A stretch of 64,000 nt of DNA from Eutypa lata (taxonomy: Eukaryota > Ascomycota > Sordariomycetes > Xylariales > Diatrypaceae). Made by a program: the position numbers and the translations under genes. Location of the stretch: contig JAKULF010000007.1 of the NCBI GenBank assembly GCA_022661535.1, positions 3,968,001 through 4,032,000 of the forward strand, written 5' to 3'. Positions 23,586-33,819 of the stretch are shown piece by piece; position 1 is the stretch's first letter, and each line of letters starts with the position of its first letter. The notes beneath the pieces are model-generated. The model worked only from the letters and a program-made list of their open reading frames with translations. It did no database searches and had not been told where the DNA came from.

Positions 23586-24938
23586 CTAAACCCGAGAGGT
23601 GGTTGAAGTAGACCCCAGCTTCTCTATGACTTGCAATGCCTGGGCTCTCACTTCCTGGACGATCTCCCCGGCCGGGAGCGTAGAGTTTACGAGGCCAACT
23701 CCAGTTCCCCTATTGAAGATTAGGCTATATGTATCAAGTATCCACAGTACGGAGATACGTACGCAAAGGCCACTAAGCGTGACTCGTCATCCTCTTGTTT
23801 GGCCTTTTGAAATACAATTACAACATCTTCAAGTGATGCCCCTTTCTCAAGTTCCTCAATACCCTTGTGGGAAATTGCTCTACCAGAGTACATACTGGGA
23901 TAGGATCCAAAGCCCAGAATCATATCATGCATGGGTGACCTGTGAAATATATATATATGAGCTGTAAACAATAAAGTGGGGAGCGATGGTACTGACGTTT
24001 TGGTTGTAGAGCCGCCGTCTTTGGCACGCATGACGGCTCTACGAACGTGAGGTAGGGCATCGGATTCGGGACAAGTGATAAACTACTTCCATATTTAGCT
24101 TCTGGAGACAAGATGACTCTGTGGTCTCTAGCAAATTTCAGGTGTCATTCACCCTTGTTCCCATTGTTATTCCGCTAGCACCCAAAGCCATAGCTGCGGC
24201 GACCCCTTTGCCATTGACGATTCCACCAGCAGCGATGACGGGAATTTCGCGGCCTTGGAGCTCCTTCTCACCTTGGAGTGCTTCGATGACCTCAGGAACC
24301 AATGTCATGATACTAGCAGCCTGCGCCCACAAGTGGCCACCAGCGTCAGCCCCTTGCGCGACTACGGCATCCACACCAGCTCGGGCTACTTGTAGCGCTG
24401 CTTCGACTGTGCCAACTTGAGCGAAAACCTTCATGTCCCAGTCTCTGCCGACAGAGTGGAACAGCGAGATCATCTACCCATACGACGCCGGATCGGATCC
24501 GAAGAGCCAGACAAAAGCGGGCTTGTGTTTGACGAGAAGAGGTACGGCACTCTCTTGGTAGATCTCAGCGGTGGAAGCCAGCGTGGTGAAGCCAACCCCA
24601 ACGGGCAAAGCTTTCTGAGAAGAATAGTCATGATGGAGGAGCTCTCCAGCAACTGTCAAGTGTTGATCCAGTGCAGCTATGTGTGGCGAGCCCGGGCGTG
24701 GATCTATCCCAGCTGGTACCATTCCTAACAGCAGTGAACAAGGTGTTAGTAGCTTCTTCCTGATACGTGTAGAACTGAAGAACATACCTATTCCGCCTGC
24801 CTTTGTCACTCCTACGGCCATTTGGCCATTTGCGACTGTGAACATCGGCGCGTTAAATATCCACGGCCACGTAGTCCATGGGAACCATCTCTGGAGGATA
24901 GGATCGTTTTCCATATTCGAGATATCTGCTAGTTCCAT
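23586..24938 (-). pseudogene. Nitronate monooxygenase (2-nitropropane dioxygenase family), five exons, one in-frame TAG
   Basis: Exons 24938-24788, 24724-24153, 24082-23997, 23939-23763 and 23709-23586 join with correct phase at every junction (370 codons). The first intron carries a textbook branch site, GCTACTAAC. The N-terminus (IFNAPMFTVANGQMAVGVTKAGG), AQGADAGGH, IPVIAAGGI, GASGITMGTR and the C-terminal AGTGVGLVN are family hallmarks of this FMN enzyme, which oxidises alkyl nitronates. A single TAG at 24476-24474 (codon 134) follows DPASYG and interrupts an otherwise intact frame. CAG to TAG is the simplest origin. It is either a pseudogene, an allele with a null mutation, a readthrough case, or an assembly error. 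Confidence 0.88.
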
Positions 24939-25662
24939 GGAACTCCTATGCGTCTGTTTGAAGCAATGTATCTGGGTATATATTAAGCAAGTAATATCTA
25001 AATAAACTAATTTTCGTACAGGGAGAGTAGACAACACGGGTATAGACTCGCCGGCATTTAAGGAACCCGACCCCGCCCTTCAAGTAAGGGGTGAGTAAAA
25101 TTCAGTACCAACATATAACCGAATAACCCCTGAGGTTGTCAACCACTCAGATGCAACCTCCGAGGGCTGCGTTAATATCAGCATACTAACCTGCCACCCA
25201 GTTATTTCTTATAGAATTCAAACATAAGAGCTGTGTAACACTTTAAGGATATGCACTGAAGAACGTTCGCTGAGTATCAGCTCTTACTTTATGATCTGGT
25301 ACCTCGGCCGCTGGATCCAAGAATAGCCGAAATGATAACCCCTATACCTGGGTGAAAATGGTTAAAGCATACTATATTATAGCTTTATATTATCGGCGTA
25401 ACTACTGAATACACGCTGGTTTCTAACAATATCCTGCACCCGCTATTGGCCTGGACAATAGGAGGTTGCCCTTGTTATAGGTTCAAGGTTTTGAAACATA
25501 GTTTGGCGCTTGGGTATAAGTGTACGCGCTGTAAATTGGAAAGTCTTCATCAGCGGTGCCCCGACTAAGTGACCCGTCTCGCTGTTGACGGACGTCACTG
25601 CCAACATCAACCTTGACATCTTTCCTAACCCCTTTATGATTATTATCACCTGTCTCAAAGGA
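24939..25662. other. Intergenic region; possible 3' remains of the SAT4-like relic
   Basis: Open frames at 25443-25658 (-) may continue the C-terminal tail of the decayed membrane protein gene upstream, but the junction is not clear. Nothing else seen. Confidence 0.35.
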
Positions 25663-26220
25663 TTAGATGGGAACTTGGTCTACTACACATCCCTCGCCCT
25701 CATTGAAGCTTAAGTTAGTGACGGAATTTGGTGTTAGAGGAGCACCACTTTGCTGCTTGTCCTTGTTGTTTCTCCCGAATGTGTGAATGTCATTGCTTGG
25801 TAGTTTGGACGAAATTCGGAGGGAGTTCAAACTAAACATGATGACAACGATGGGACTGAGCCAATGTCTAAATAGAGGAAAGGCTACAGGAAGATTTGTA
25901 GTGATCGTAGCAATCAAGGGCTCTCGCCCGCTGTCTGGGCGCTGTTAGCCGGGCCTTGCGAGATATTACCAGAAGCCATGATGATAGAGAGACAACAAGC
26001 GCGCACTGCGATGATTAAAATGCTTGCAAAACGGCGTAGATTATGGTGAACACACCGCCACTGAACAAGGCAACCAGCCCAATTTTCTTCGCCAACTTGA
26101 GTTTCAAGCTCAACACCACAAAAGCAGGTATAATGATAAGATAGATATCGGTAAATACGTTTAAATACCAGCCAGGTGGGCAGAAGCTGGCGGGATGCAG
26201 TGGTATGACATGAATCTAGG
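25663..26220 (-). pseudogene. SAT4/rhodopsin-like fungal integral membrane protein, frameshifted relic
   Basis: One frame (about 26175-26033) reads YLNVFTDIYLIIIPAFVVLSL followed by KLAKKIGLVALFSGGVF, a transmembrane pair with the KKIG-LFSGG signature of SAT4-type (Pfam fungal rhodopsin) proteins, then stops. The continuation is in a second frame (ILIIAV...SAQTAGESP) and then a third (LIATITTNLPVAFPLFRHW). Two frameshifts are therefore needed to read through, with a polar tail after that. No 5' half with a start codon was found upstream. This gene family is common in fungal genomes and often degenerate. Confidence 0.6.
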
Positions 26221-27203
26221 GCAGTCAGCATGCACATTATCTATAAGCGCCTATTGACTAACTAGAGGCAGGCTGAGGGAGGTAGTTTGAGTATCATATA
26301 TGTAGGTAGGATAGATTAAAAACTTGTGTAGCGACGTGTTACAGAGTGATAGGGAGAGAACGGATTTGAAGTAGGATAGATATGACCATTAACGGCTGCT
26401 TCAATACAACTCAAGCGGGCGAAACCCCTTTTATATAGACTGCCAGACCCCTTTATACGTCGCCGTAGCTTCACCCCGAAGTTTGCCAGTTAGTTTTCAT
26501 CTCAAACCCTCTCAAAGATTTGGTCTACAGCTACACCTTATACCCTAACTAACACACCTACTCATCTTCAAGCCACAATGTCCTAGCCAGGCAACAAGAT
26601 CTAAGGCAGCCTAGGAAACTTAAAATAAAGCAGGTGATCGCCATAACCACCACCAACCTGGCAAACACGCCCGAAAAGACATAGTAGGAGGGTAGCCAAG
26701 ACCACACGCTGCTTTGGTTTTATTTGAAGACGTCGCCGGCATTGGAGAGCAGCTGAGACTTGTGGGAGGGGCTTTCTTGTAGCTTAATGATATTGTGTAA
26801 CCTGTACTAGATATATGTACCCGAGATAGATATTCGCCACTTGACTATAATGTGTGTGAAGTCTAGAAATAGCCTGATGAGTAAACAAACATTGTCCCAG
26901 TTGAAATCTAAGACACTTAGCAAAGCTGCTGTATACGCTCGCCCCATTTATAGAGCTTAGTAATCACCCCTTTCCCAATCCCTGTAACTACTCGACAGGG
27001 TTCAGTTTATATTCTTGTCTGCAATAACGAAGATAATTGATAGTTCTTGACTCAATCTACGCGAACACTCTAGTCTCAACTTCATCGTTGCAACCCGAAT
27101 CATTTAGATAATTCGAACACAGATTCACTCCCTGTAAAGCTTAATGATGCCCTATTAGCCGACTTAATAATAGTGTTGTACGATGCGCATTGGATAAGTA
27201 GGT
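26221..27203. other. Intergenic region, possible further coding relics
   Basis: On the minus strand near 26620-26730, a short hydrophobic reading (WLPSYYVFSGVFARLVVVMA) may be another piece of a decayed membrane protein. No start, stop or splice context supports a gene. Confidence 0.3.
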
Positions 27204-29078
27204 ATGGATAAGCCGTACGCCCCTCTTCCCGGGCCCGAATACATCCGGCTGCTGGATATCGATGTCCGTAAAAACTGGTTCGGTCCCCAAGTTATCTGCG
27301 ACTTTAGGACTGTTCCTTTGGATGATCTCCCGGAGTACACAGCTATTTCGTACTGCTGGGGCGGTCAGGCCGAAGTGGCCAGACTCCAGTTTTCCGACGG
27401 CCGCCATTCTCTTCCCCTGAGCCAGACGCTCTCCGACCTCTTCGCATCGCTGCAGAAGCGAAGCGCAAAGTTCACAATATGGATCGACGCCCTCTGTATC
27501 AACCAGAAGGACTTGGAAGAGAAAGCGTCCCAAGTGCGTCGGATAGGCGCGGTGTTCTCGTCCGCGAGAGAAGCCCTCCTCTGGCTCGGCGGCAGCGACG
27601 AGGTGAGCAGAGATGCGTTCCGCGTAATGCGGTCTAAGGAATCCGACCCCGCCCTTCTAAAAAGCGTGTTTCTGCTCCTCGCGCGTCCTTGGTTCCGCCG
27701 CGTGTGGGTGATCCAGGAAATCGCGGTCGCCCGGAGGGTCGTGGTCGGCTGCGGTGACGACCGCGTGGGGTTCAACCGCTTTTCCCACTGCGTCAACGCA
27801 GTTTGGGTATTCTTCGAGGGGCTGGGTAACCTGGAAGACGATACGGCGAACCGCGGGCTGTGGAGCGTGACCAGATTGATCCAGATCCGGCAGCAGTACC
27901 GGAAGCACAGGGAGGTGGCCTACGAGAGCCTGCTCGAGGCGGCGTTCCACTGCGAGGCGACAGACAAGCGCGACATGGTATTCGCGTTTCGGGGCATTGC
28001 CGACAGCCGGCCGGTGCCACAGCCTGACTACACAGTCTTGGAAGAGGAGATATACATTGCCACGGCCAGAGCACTCCTCTGCGGAGGAGACTCTCTCGAC
28101 CTCCTAGCCCTGTGTGGGATCGGCAGCGAGCGTTCGCCCAGTTTACCGTCGTGGGCACCGGACCTTCGGTACCATTCGTACGCGGAACCGCTCTCCTGCT
28201 GCAACCGCGCAGGGTGGGATTTCGGCGGGCCTTTGCAGAAGCCGCCACGGATCGAGTCCTCCCTCCGCCTCCGTCTTCAGGCCAAGTTGCTGGATGTCGT
28301 AGACGTGACCTGTCCCCCCTTTGACTCACTTAGCGTGGTGGACCAGCGGGCGGCCGTCTCTGCCATCGAAGCGCTACGGCTGCGATTGCCGAACCACGTT
28401 TCCAAAGAGGAGTGGGTGGACCGGCTGGTACCAGCCCTGGTTTTCGGCCTTGACATTGACGACATACCGCTCGATGAGCAGACTACGTGCAGATACCACG
28501 ATTCCTTTGTGGAGTGGTTCCAATGGCTGCGCTCGAGTTCGTCGCAGCAGGATCTCAACAAAATCGCTCATAATGAATACCACCGGACCATCGGACCACG
28601 TCTAGATGATTGGATGGCGTTCATGACACGCCGCCACAGCTTCTTTTGTAGTAAGTAGTCAACTTTCTTGAGTATATTAACCCACCCCCCCCCCCGTCTT
28701 CCTTCTACTACAGGTAAGCTTATTAGAGTTGCCTTGTGGGTAGCTCGTTCATATTCACAAGCCAAAATTTCCCGGATACCCCCTAGTACTATATACCCCT
28801 GATATACCTTCCCTCAAGATGGAAACATAAACACTGACTCTTTGATACTGCAAGTTGGGCCAGACGCCATCGAGGTAGGAGACATAGTCTGCATGGTACC
28901 GGGCTGTCGGGTTCCGCTTGTTATGCGGCCAGATGCGGTTGTATCAGATGACGGCGTATTAAATCCTATCCCAGAGCAGACATGTACTCTTGTTGGCAGC
29001 TGTTATATCGAAGGCTTCATGTTTAAGGATGGTATGAAGTTGGAACAGTCTACTACTGTGGACTTAATATTGCGCTGA
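27204..29078 (+). CDS. HET-domain heterokaryon incompatibility-type protein; splicing of the last part uncertain
   Basis: The main frame 27204-28658 encodes 484 residues. EYTAISYCWGG (about 44-54) and IWIDALCINQ (about 92-101) are the signature motifs of the HET domain, which in fungi triggers cell death on non-self recognition. The frame stops just after a GTAAGTAG donor at 28649. Downstream, 28855-29078 encodes GPDAIEVGDIVCMVPGCRVP and VGSCYIEGFM, the usual HET C-terminal block, preceded by an AAG acceptor. The two must be joined by one intron or by two introns with a microexon. A CAG/GTAAGC site near 28715 could be an exon boundary or a zero-length recursive splice site. I cannot fix the exact join. 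Confidence 0.85.
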
Positions 29079-29383
29079 AGAATATAATCAACTCCTTGCT
29101 ATCGTTATATACGGTGACATAGCTTTTATTAAAGGAAGGTTGCAGGCACAGTATATATGGCCGTATTGGTTGATATCGATATTCTGGTCAGGTAAAGTAG
29201 CTGATAAAGTAGGAGTGGTGTGTAGTGCCCTCATTTAACATAATCTAATTGCTCCTCGTATACCCTATTAGACGCTGTTCCATGGAAATCTTACGAGGAT
29301 TTCAATCAAAGGCTATATCAACACGGTAGAGAGCAACAAAAGGGGAGCTTAAATACCGACTGTTGTTTGAGGTATGTACTGAC
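29079..29383. other. Intergenic, convergent
   Basis: About 300 bases between the HET gene and the MetE-like gene; nothing recognised. Confidence 0.5.
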
Positions 29384-30592
29384 TTATCCCCATACCTCTT
29401 TTGCGATATCATGAACGAGCCTTAACTTCTCCCACATCAAGTCCATACTCATGCCTTTGCCACCAGCGAGGCTGCTGCTGCTGAATCCGCACTGGGGACT
29501 TATAGCAAGACAGTCTAAAGCCTCTTCGAGACTGACCTTCTGCGCATCAGCAATCACTTGAGATGCCGCTGCTATCTTCTCCTTCGCCACAGTCTTGTCC
29601 TCCAACTCCGCCGACTTGGTCGAGACGAGTCCCAACACGACATTCTTTCCCTTCGGAAGGAACCTCAACGGCTCAAACCCACCAGACCGCTCTACATCGT
29701 CGAACTCCAAGTAGTACGTTTGATAGTCCGTCTGGTTGAAGAGTTTATACGCTATCTTCTCGTAGGATCCCGACACCCAATGGGTCGACCCGGACATATT
29801 GCCGCGACAAAGATGCATGCCCACGTGCAGATCTGCCGGCTTGTTGGCCAGTAGCTGCTTGTGTGCACCTAGGTACAAGTCCAGCAACTCGTCCGTGTTC
29901 GTGCCATCCTTGCGACAGCCTTCGAGGAACTGAGACGAGCAGAAATACGTCAAGTGCGGGTCGTCAACCTGCAGATTTCGGAGCCCGGCATCGTACAAAG
30001 TCTTGATCTCCGCCCCGTAGCATCTCGCCAAGTCACGGAAGTACTCCGGATCCGAGGTGTATCCCGAACCCGGAGTCCAGGCCGTACCGGGCTTGAGCTG
30101 GATGTGCTGGTAATTTGGGGACGGGATCGTGAACTTAGCCTCGCCCCAGAGCGAACGCGGGAGGCTATCCCGCAGCAGGAGCCACTCGCTCAGGTAAGGC
30201 GAGTCTTTGTACTCCATTTTCCCGGTGCAGACCACGACCGCTCGGGTCTTGGCACCCATCTTCGCCAACCCGGTAGTTGTGGGGAAATTCGTCCGGAAGG
30301 CGCCCGGGATCGGAAGATCCGGCTTCACTTCGAAACCTGAAAGCTTCTCGAAGAAGCCGCCGTAGTAGATGTGACGGGCGTACTCGCCGTCCGTAATTGG
30401 CCTGACCCCTTTTTCCACCTGAAGCCGGACGACGTCTCGAATCGCTTCGGCCTCGGCATCCTTGACCGCCTGCGGGATTTCGAGCGAGTACATCTGCGAC
30501 GGGGAGGATAAACTAGACCGCGCATCGAGAAGGCTCTGAGGTCGCAGTAGTGATCCGATGTGATCGGCTCGGGAAGGCGGCGCCATGGTCAA
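29384..30592 (-). CDS. MetE C-terminal-like (cobalamin-independent methionine synthase fold) enzyme
   Basis: A single exon of 402 residues; the second Met (codon 3) is an alternative start. RADHIGSLLRP near the N-terminus and ITDGEYARHIY (about 66-76) are typical of stand-alone MetE C-domain proteins (UROD/MetE-like superfamily, YxjG type). The zinc ligands expected from E. coli MetE can be matched: H260 and C262 in GMHLCRGN, E296 in YLEFDD, and C368 in ISPQCGFSS. It lacks the N-terminal half of true methionine synthase, so the methyl donor and acceptor are unknown; it may act on a small thiol. Such genes are frequent in accessory regions of fungal genomes. Confidence 0.88.
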   Translation of the reverse strand: MTMAPPSRADHIGSLLRPQSLLDARSSLSSPSQMYSLEIPQAVKDAEAEAIRDVVRLQVEKGVRPITDGEYARHIYYGGFFEKLSGFEVKPDLPIPGAFRTNFPTTTGLAKMGAKTRAVVVCTGKMEYKDSPYLSEWLLLRDSLPRSLWGEAKFTIPSPNYQHIQLKPGTAWTPGSGYTSDPEYFRDLARCYGAEIKTLYDAGLRNLQVDDPHLTYFCSSQFLEGCRKDGTNTDELLDLYLGAHKQLLANKPADLHVGMHLCRGNMSGSTHWVSGSYEKIAYKLFNQTDYQTYYLEFDDVERSGGFEPLRFLPKGKNVVLGLVSTKSAELEDKTVAKEKIAAASQVIADAQKVSLEEALDCLAISPQCGFSSSSLAGGKGMSMDLMWEKLRLVHDIAKEVWG

Positions 30593-32513
30593 TCAATATT
30601 TTAGTTCGTCTTTAACAGTATCGTCAAAAGATTTCTTCTGGGATACATGTATGATGTGAATATTTACGACTTGCCGTAGGTGCCGAAGAAAGAAGGTCGA
30701 AAGTTGGAGATGGTGTGGGGAAATTACCCGTGAACAAGCATTACAGGTCTATAAGTATGATATTTTAGTGGACTCCAAGTTGATGATTAATATTATCGAA
30801 ATAGCTAGACGAATTTGATATTTATTTAGCTTGTATTCGTTTGACATGGTCCTGCTAACCCTCTCTTCCCGCAGAGAAGAAACAAACCCGAGAAACCAAA
30901 ACGTCTACCATGAAAATCATTGGTGTTAGTTACTAACTACTCAGCGTACCTTCACATTATTGAACGTTATAATACGCTGAATATATCGAACAGTATCTTA
31001 TACATAATAGCTATCTAATATAAGCAGGGCTAGCACCAAAAGCAACCAGCGCACCTATAGAAACGAGCTACTCCTTGTCATCCACGACATGTCACGGCAC
31101 TAAGTGGAGGGCACAGACCTAGGATGGATTCATATATATAGCGGCGCTACGCACCACCTAGCTAGACCTTCTCCTTTCCCTTTTACGTGAAAGGATATAT
31201 TTCTTACGGAGTTCCTTGGTCCATTTGATGTCATGACACGACACTTATTTTCCATTCCCAACAGCTGTTGTAAACTGACAAAAGATCCTTATAGAACCGT
31301 GTAAGTGCTTCGTCTTTTTGAGTACGGTGGAACTAAAGATTCACAACAGTTCTTAGAAACCACGGGATATTTCGAAGATGTTTTGGGTACATACAGCTAT
31401 CCAAAGCGGCCCGGAAGCTGGTCAGGTAAACAGCAGTGTCTAATTTGTCCGGACTTTGATTTCCTTTCGGGTCTTCGGATGTGCCGCAGTTCTCTGAGCT
31501 GTGAATGGCCTCAAATAAGACCCTTAAAAGAGACCTGGCGGGATCATTGCCCTCAACCTCGTAGGTTGCTAACCTTGGGCAAAGCACGGAGAAGTATGAT
31601 GATTCTTTAGCTCTCCATTGCTGGAAGAAGGGGCAAGAGAATGAAGACGGCGGTCAAGGAGGAGTTCCCATTTCTTGCTAGTTCTCCGGATCGTTGGATT
31701 GAATACAAAATATCGGCCTGTGCAGAACGAAGACAGAATTCACGAGATGGGCGCGACTAACAAAGAGGTAGAGGATCCAAATAATCGTATACGATCCCTT
31801 GGACCGTGTGAAGGCCGCGGCAGGCTCCTGGTCAAATTTGAGCCCAATACTTAATAAGTTAATATGTACCTACCTAATTGCAAGTTACTTTTAAGATAAC
31901 CTAATAGTTTGTTTGTATCTCCATGTTTGTCAATAGCCAGCTGTGTCACGTTCAACACAAGCTAGCGCCATCAAATTAGTCAGATATATACTTAAGTATA
32001 TATATATACCTACATAGGTAGCTAACTGCAATAAAATCATGAAATTGCATAATTGCAGCCGTGTATACCTACCTACATAGTATGTATGTATACACACATA
32101 GACAGCTAATATATGACACTTAGGTACTTAAAATTAAGTAATCACATAATCTTTGCTCGTGCAGTTACCTACATACATAATACACCTCTCACCTAACTAC
32201 CTGCATGTAGGTAACTGCTTGTAGGCACGAATACTGGGGTGCCCCTCCAAAAGATTATCAATTCAAGATAGGCACGGCCAACCTTGGAGTAGCATAAAAT
32301 TAAATATAAATACTTACCTACCTAGTACTTACCTACTTCTTGAGATACATTCCCATATCAAACAAATTTTAGTCCATTCTCGTTTCTACAAGAACGCAAA
32401 AATCCTTGATCGGCCACCCCCATCGTATAGAGGCTCTTCGACAATAAACAACCCAATAAACAACATAGTACCACTCCTTCTGACCAAACCAATACGAACC
32501 CATCCTTCCCGCC
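30593..32513. other. Gene-poor intergenic region
   Basis: About 1.9 kb with numerous TACCTA/TAGGTA tracts between 31860 and 32340. Overlapping frames at 31305-31610 (+) and 31333-31587 (-) lie on opposite strands and lack features. No gene supported. Confidence 0.45.
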
Positions 32514-33509
32514 ATGGACCGTCCAACCAGCTTCACGAGATTCCCGCACTTGCCCCCAGAGCTCCAAGACACCATCTGGGCCATGGTGCTCGAATCAAGC
32601 ACACCAGCCGTGCAATACGCCTCGCTCCAGCGCGTCCGATGCGGGCTTATAACCCGGCGACCCCTGTGCCTCTGGCGCGGTCTACCGCCTGATTTCACCA
32701 CCACCACCATCACCACCACCCATAAGCACAAGCTCGCCCCCTGGACTGTGACAGACAGCCTATCGCAGACCTGCCTCCGGTCGCGCGCAGTTGTCATTCG
32801 AAACCGCCAGAGACGCCCGTCTTCCCACACTCTCGAGCTGATGCCTTGCGAGATGAAGGTGCCGAATCCGAGAGGCGGCCGCATAGGTCTAGGTCTAGGT
32901 CTAGGTCTAGGTCAGCAGTCCAGATCCGACACCTTCGCCACGATCCGCTTGCCCAGGTCCAGCATGGACTCTTCGTGTGATCTGGCGATTCTAGGCGAGG
33001 GCTGGAACTTCAGCGAGCTGCTGTACTACCGCCTTTCTCCTACACCAAGCATACGCCGTTTCGCCGTGCAGTGGTGCGCGGAGACCAGCGATGGGCCCAA
33101 GAAGCTGCCTACCGCCTCCTGCCTCCTCGTCTTGCTGGATACGATGCCGGATCTGGAGGTTTTGTACGCCGTGCTCGAGCCTGCGCAGGTCGAAGCGGCC
33201 GAGGGAGACTGGCCTGGCTACCGGCCTGGCACCGACGCGGACGTGGAGATGTACCTCGAGGACCACTACGGCCGGGCTGGAGGCCATGGGCTATTTCACG
33301 GCATGGGCCGGGTGTATTTCGAGATACCGCCTAAGCGTGTAGCCGCGCTCGGGGGGTTGGTGGACTTCGTGCGTATCTTCAGGACACTGAGGCAGAGACG
33401 AGAGAGACGGTTAGCACACGATGACTCGGTTCCGTTCAAGAAAGATCCCGTCGGTTTGAGGTTTATGACATGGAGGACGGAAGAAAGTCAGCACACAGCT
33501 CCTGCTTAA
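32514..33509 (+). CDS. 2EXR-domain protein
   Basis: A single exon of 331 residues. The N-terminus FTRFPHLPPELQDTIWAMVL (about residues 6-25) is the 2EXR signature, a short F-box-like motif of unknown biochemical role found in large expanded families in Pezizomycotina. A hexanucleotide repeat (TAGGTC x5 at 32884-32913) encodes an alternating Gly-Leu stretch near residue 124-133 and is probably length-variable. The rest has no recognisable domain. Start chosen because the motif begins directly after it. Confidence 0.82.
   Translation: MDRPTSFTRFPHLPPELQDTIWAMVLESSTPAVQYASLQRVRCGLITRRPLCLWRGLPPDFTTTTITTTHKHKLAPWTVTDSLSQTCLRSRAVVIRNRQRRPSSHTLELMPCEMKVPNPRGGRIGLGLGLGLGQQSRSDTFATIRLPRSSMDSSCDLAILGEGWNFSELLYYRLSPTPSIRRFAVQWCAETSDGPKKLPTASCLLVLLDTMPDLEVLYAVLEPAQVEAAEGDWPGYRPGTDADVEMYLEDHYGRAGGHGLFHGMGRVYFEIPPKRVAALGGLVDFVRIFRTLRQRRERRLAHDDSVPFKKDPVGLRFMTWRTEESQHTAPA
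32884..32913 (+). repeat. Coding hexanucleotide repeat (TAGGTC)5
   Basis: Five perfect TAGGTC copies in the 2EXR gene, read as alternating Gly and Leu. A length change would stay in frame. Confidence 0.95.
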
Positions 33510-33819
33510 ACATAGAATTTTACTCTCTTAGCTCTAAGTACAAAATTGTGGATGCAATCAATCATATAGTGCTATACAAAGCACCTTCGAAGAGGTCAAC
33601 CCGGCCGTGTGTTATTGTATAGAGTGACTCCTAAATGTCTTGCATATGCCTCTTACGTTAACGTGAGGTTGATGATACCCAGTACGTTGAATAGAGTCCG
33701 CTGTCCTTAGCCTGTTCGCCCAATATGGACTCGATAAGAATAATTGCTAACAAAAGCTACCAGGTCTGCACTAGTATTAATTATCATCATTCCAGCTACG
33801 CCGTGCTCTCAGGGTCGTA
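33510..33819. other. Intergenic, convergent
   Basis: About 310 bases between the 2EXR and ankyrin genes; nothing recognised. Confidence 0.5.

Noticed and set aside
24083..24152. Apparent stop after MGTR in the nitronate monooxygenase
   Set aside because: Removed by a 70-nt intron (GTGAAT...GTAG) that restores the family sequence.
24440..24476. A 34-nt intron that would remove the TAG in the nitronate monooxygenase
   Set aside because: A GT...CAG pair exists, but the length is below the usual fungal minimum and no branch site is visible.
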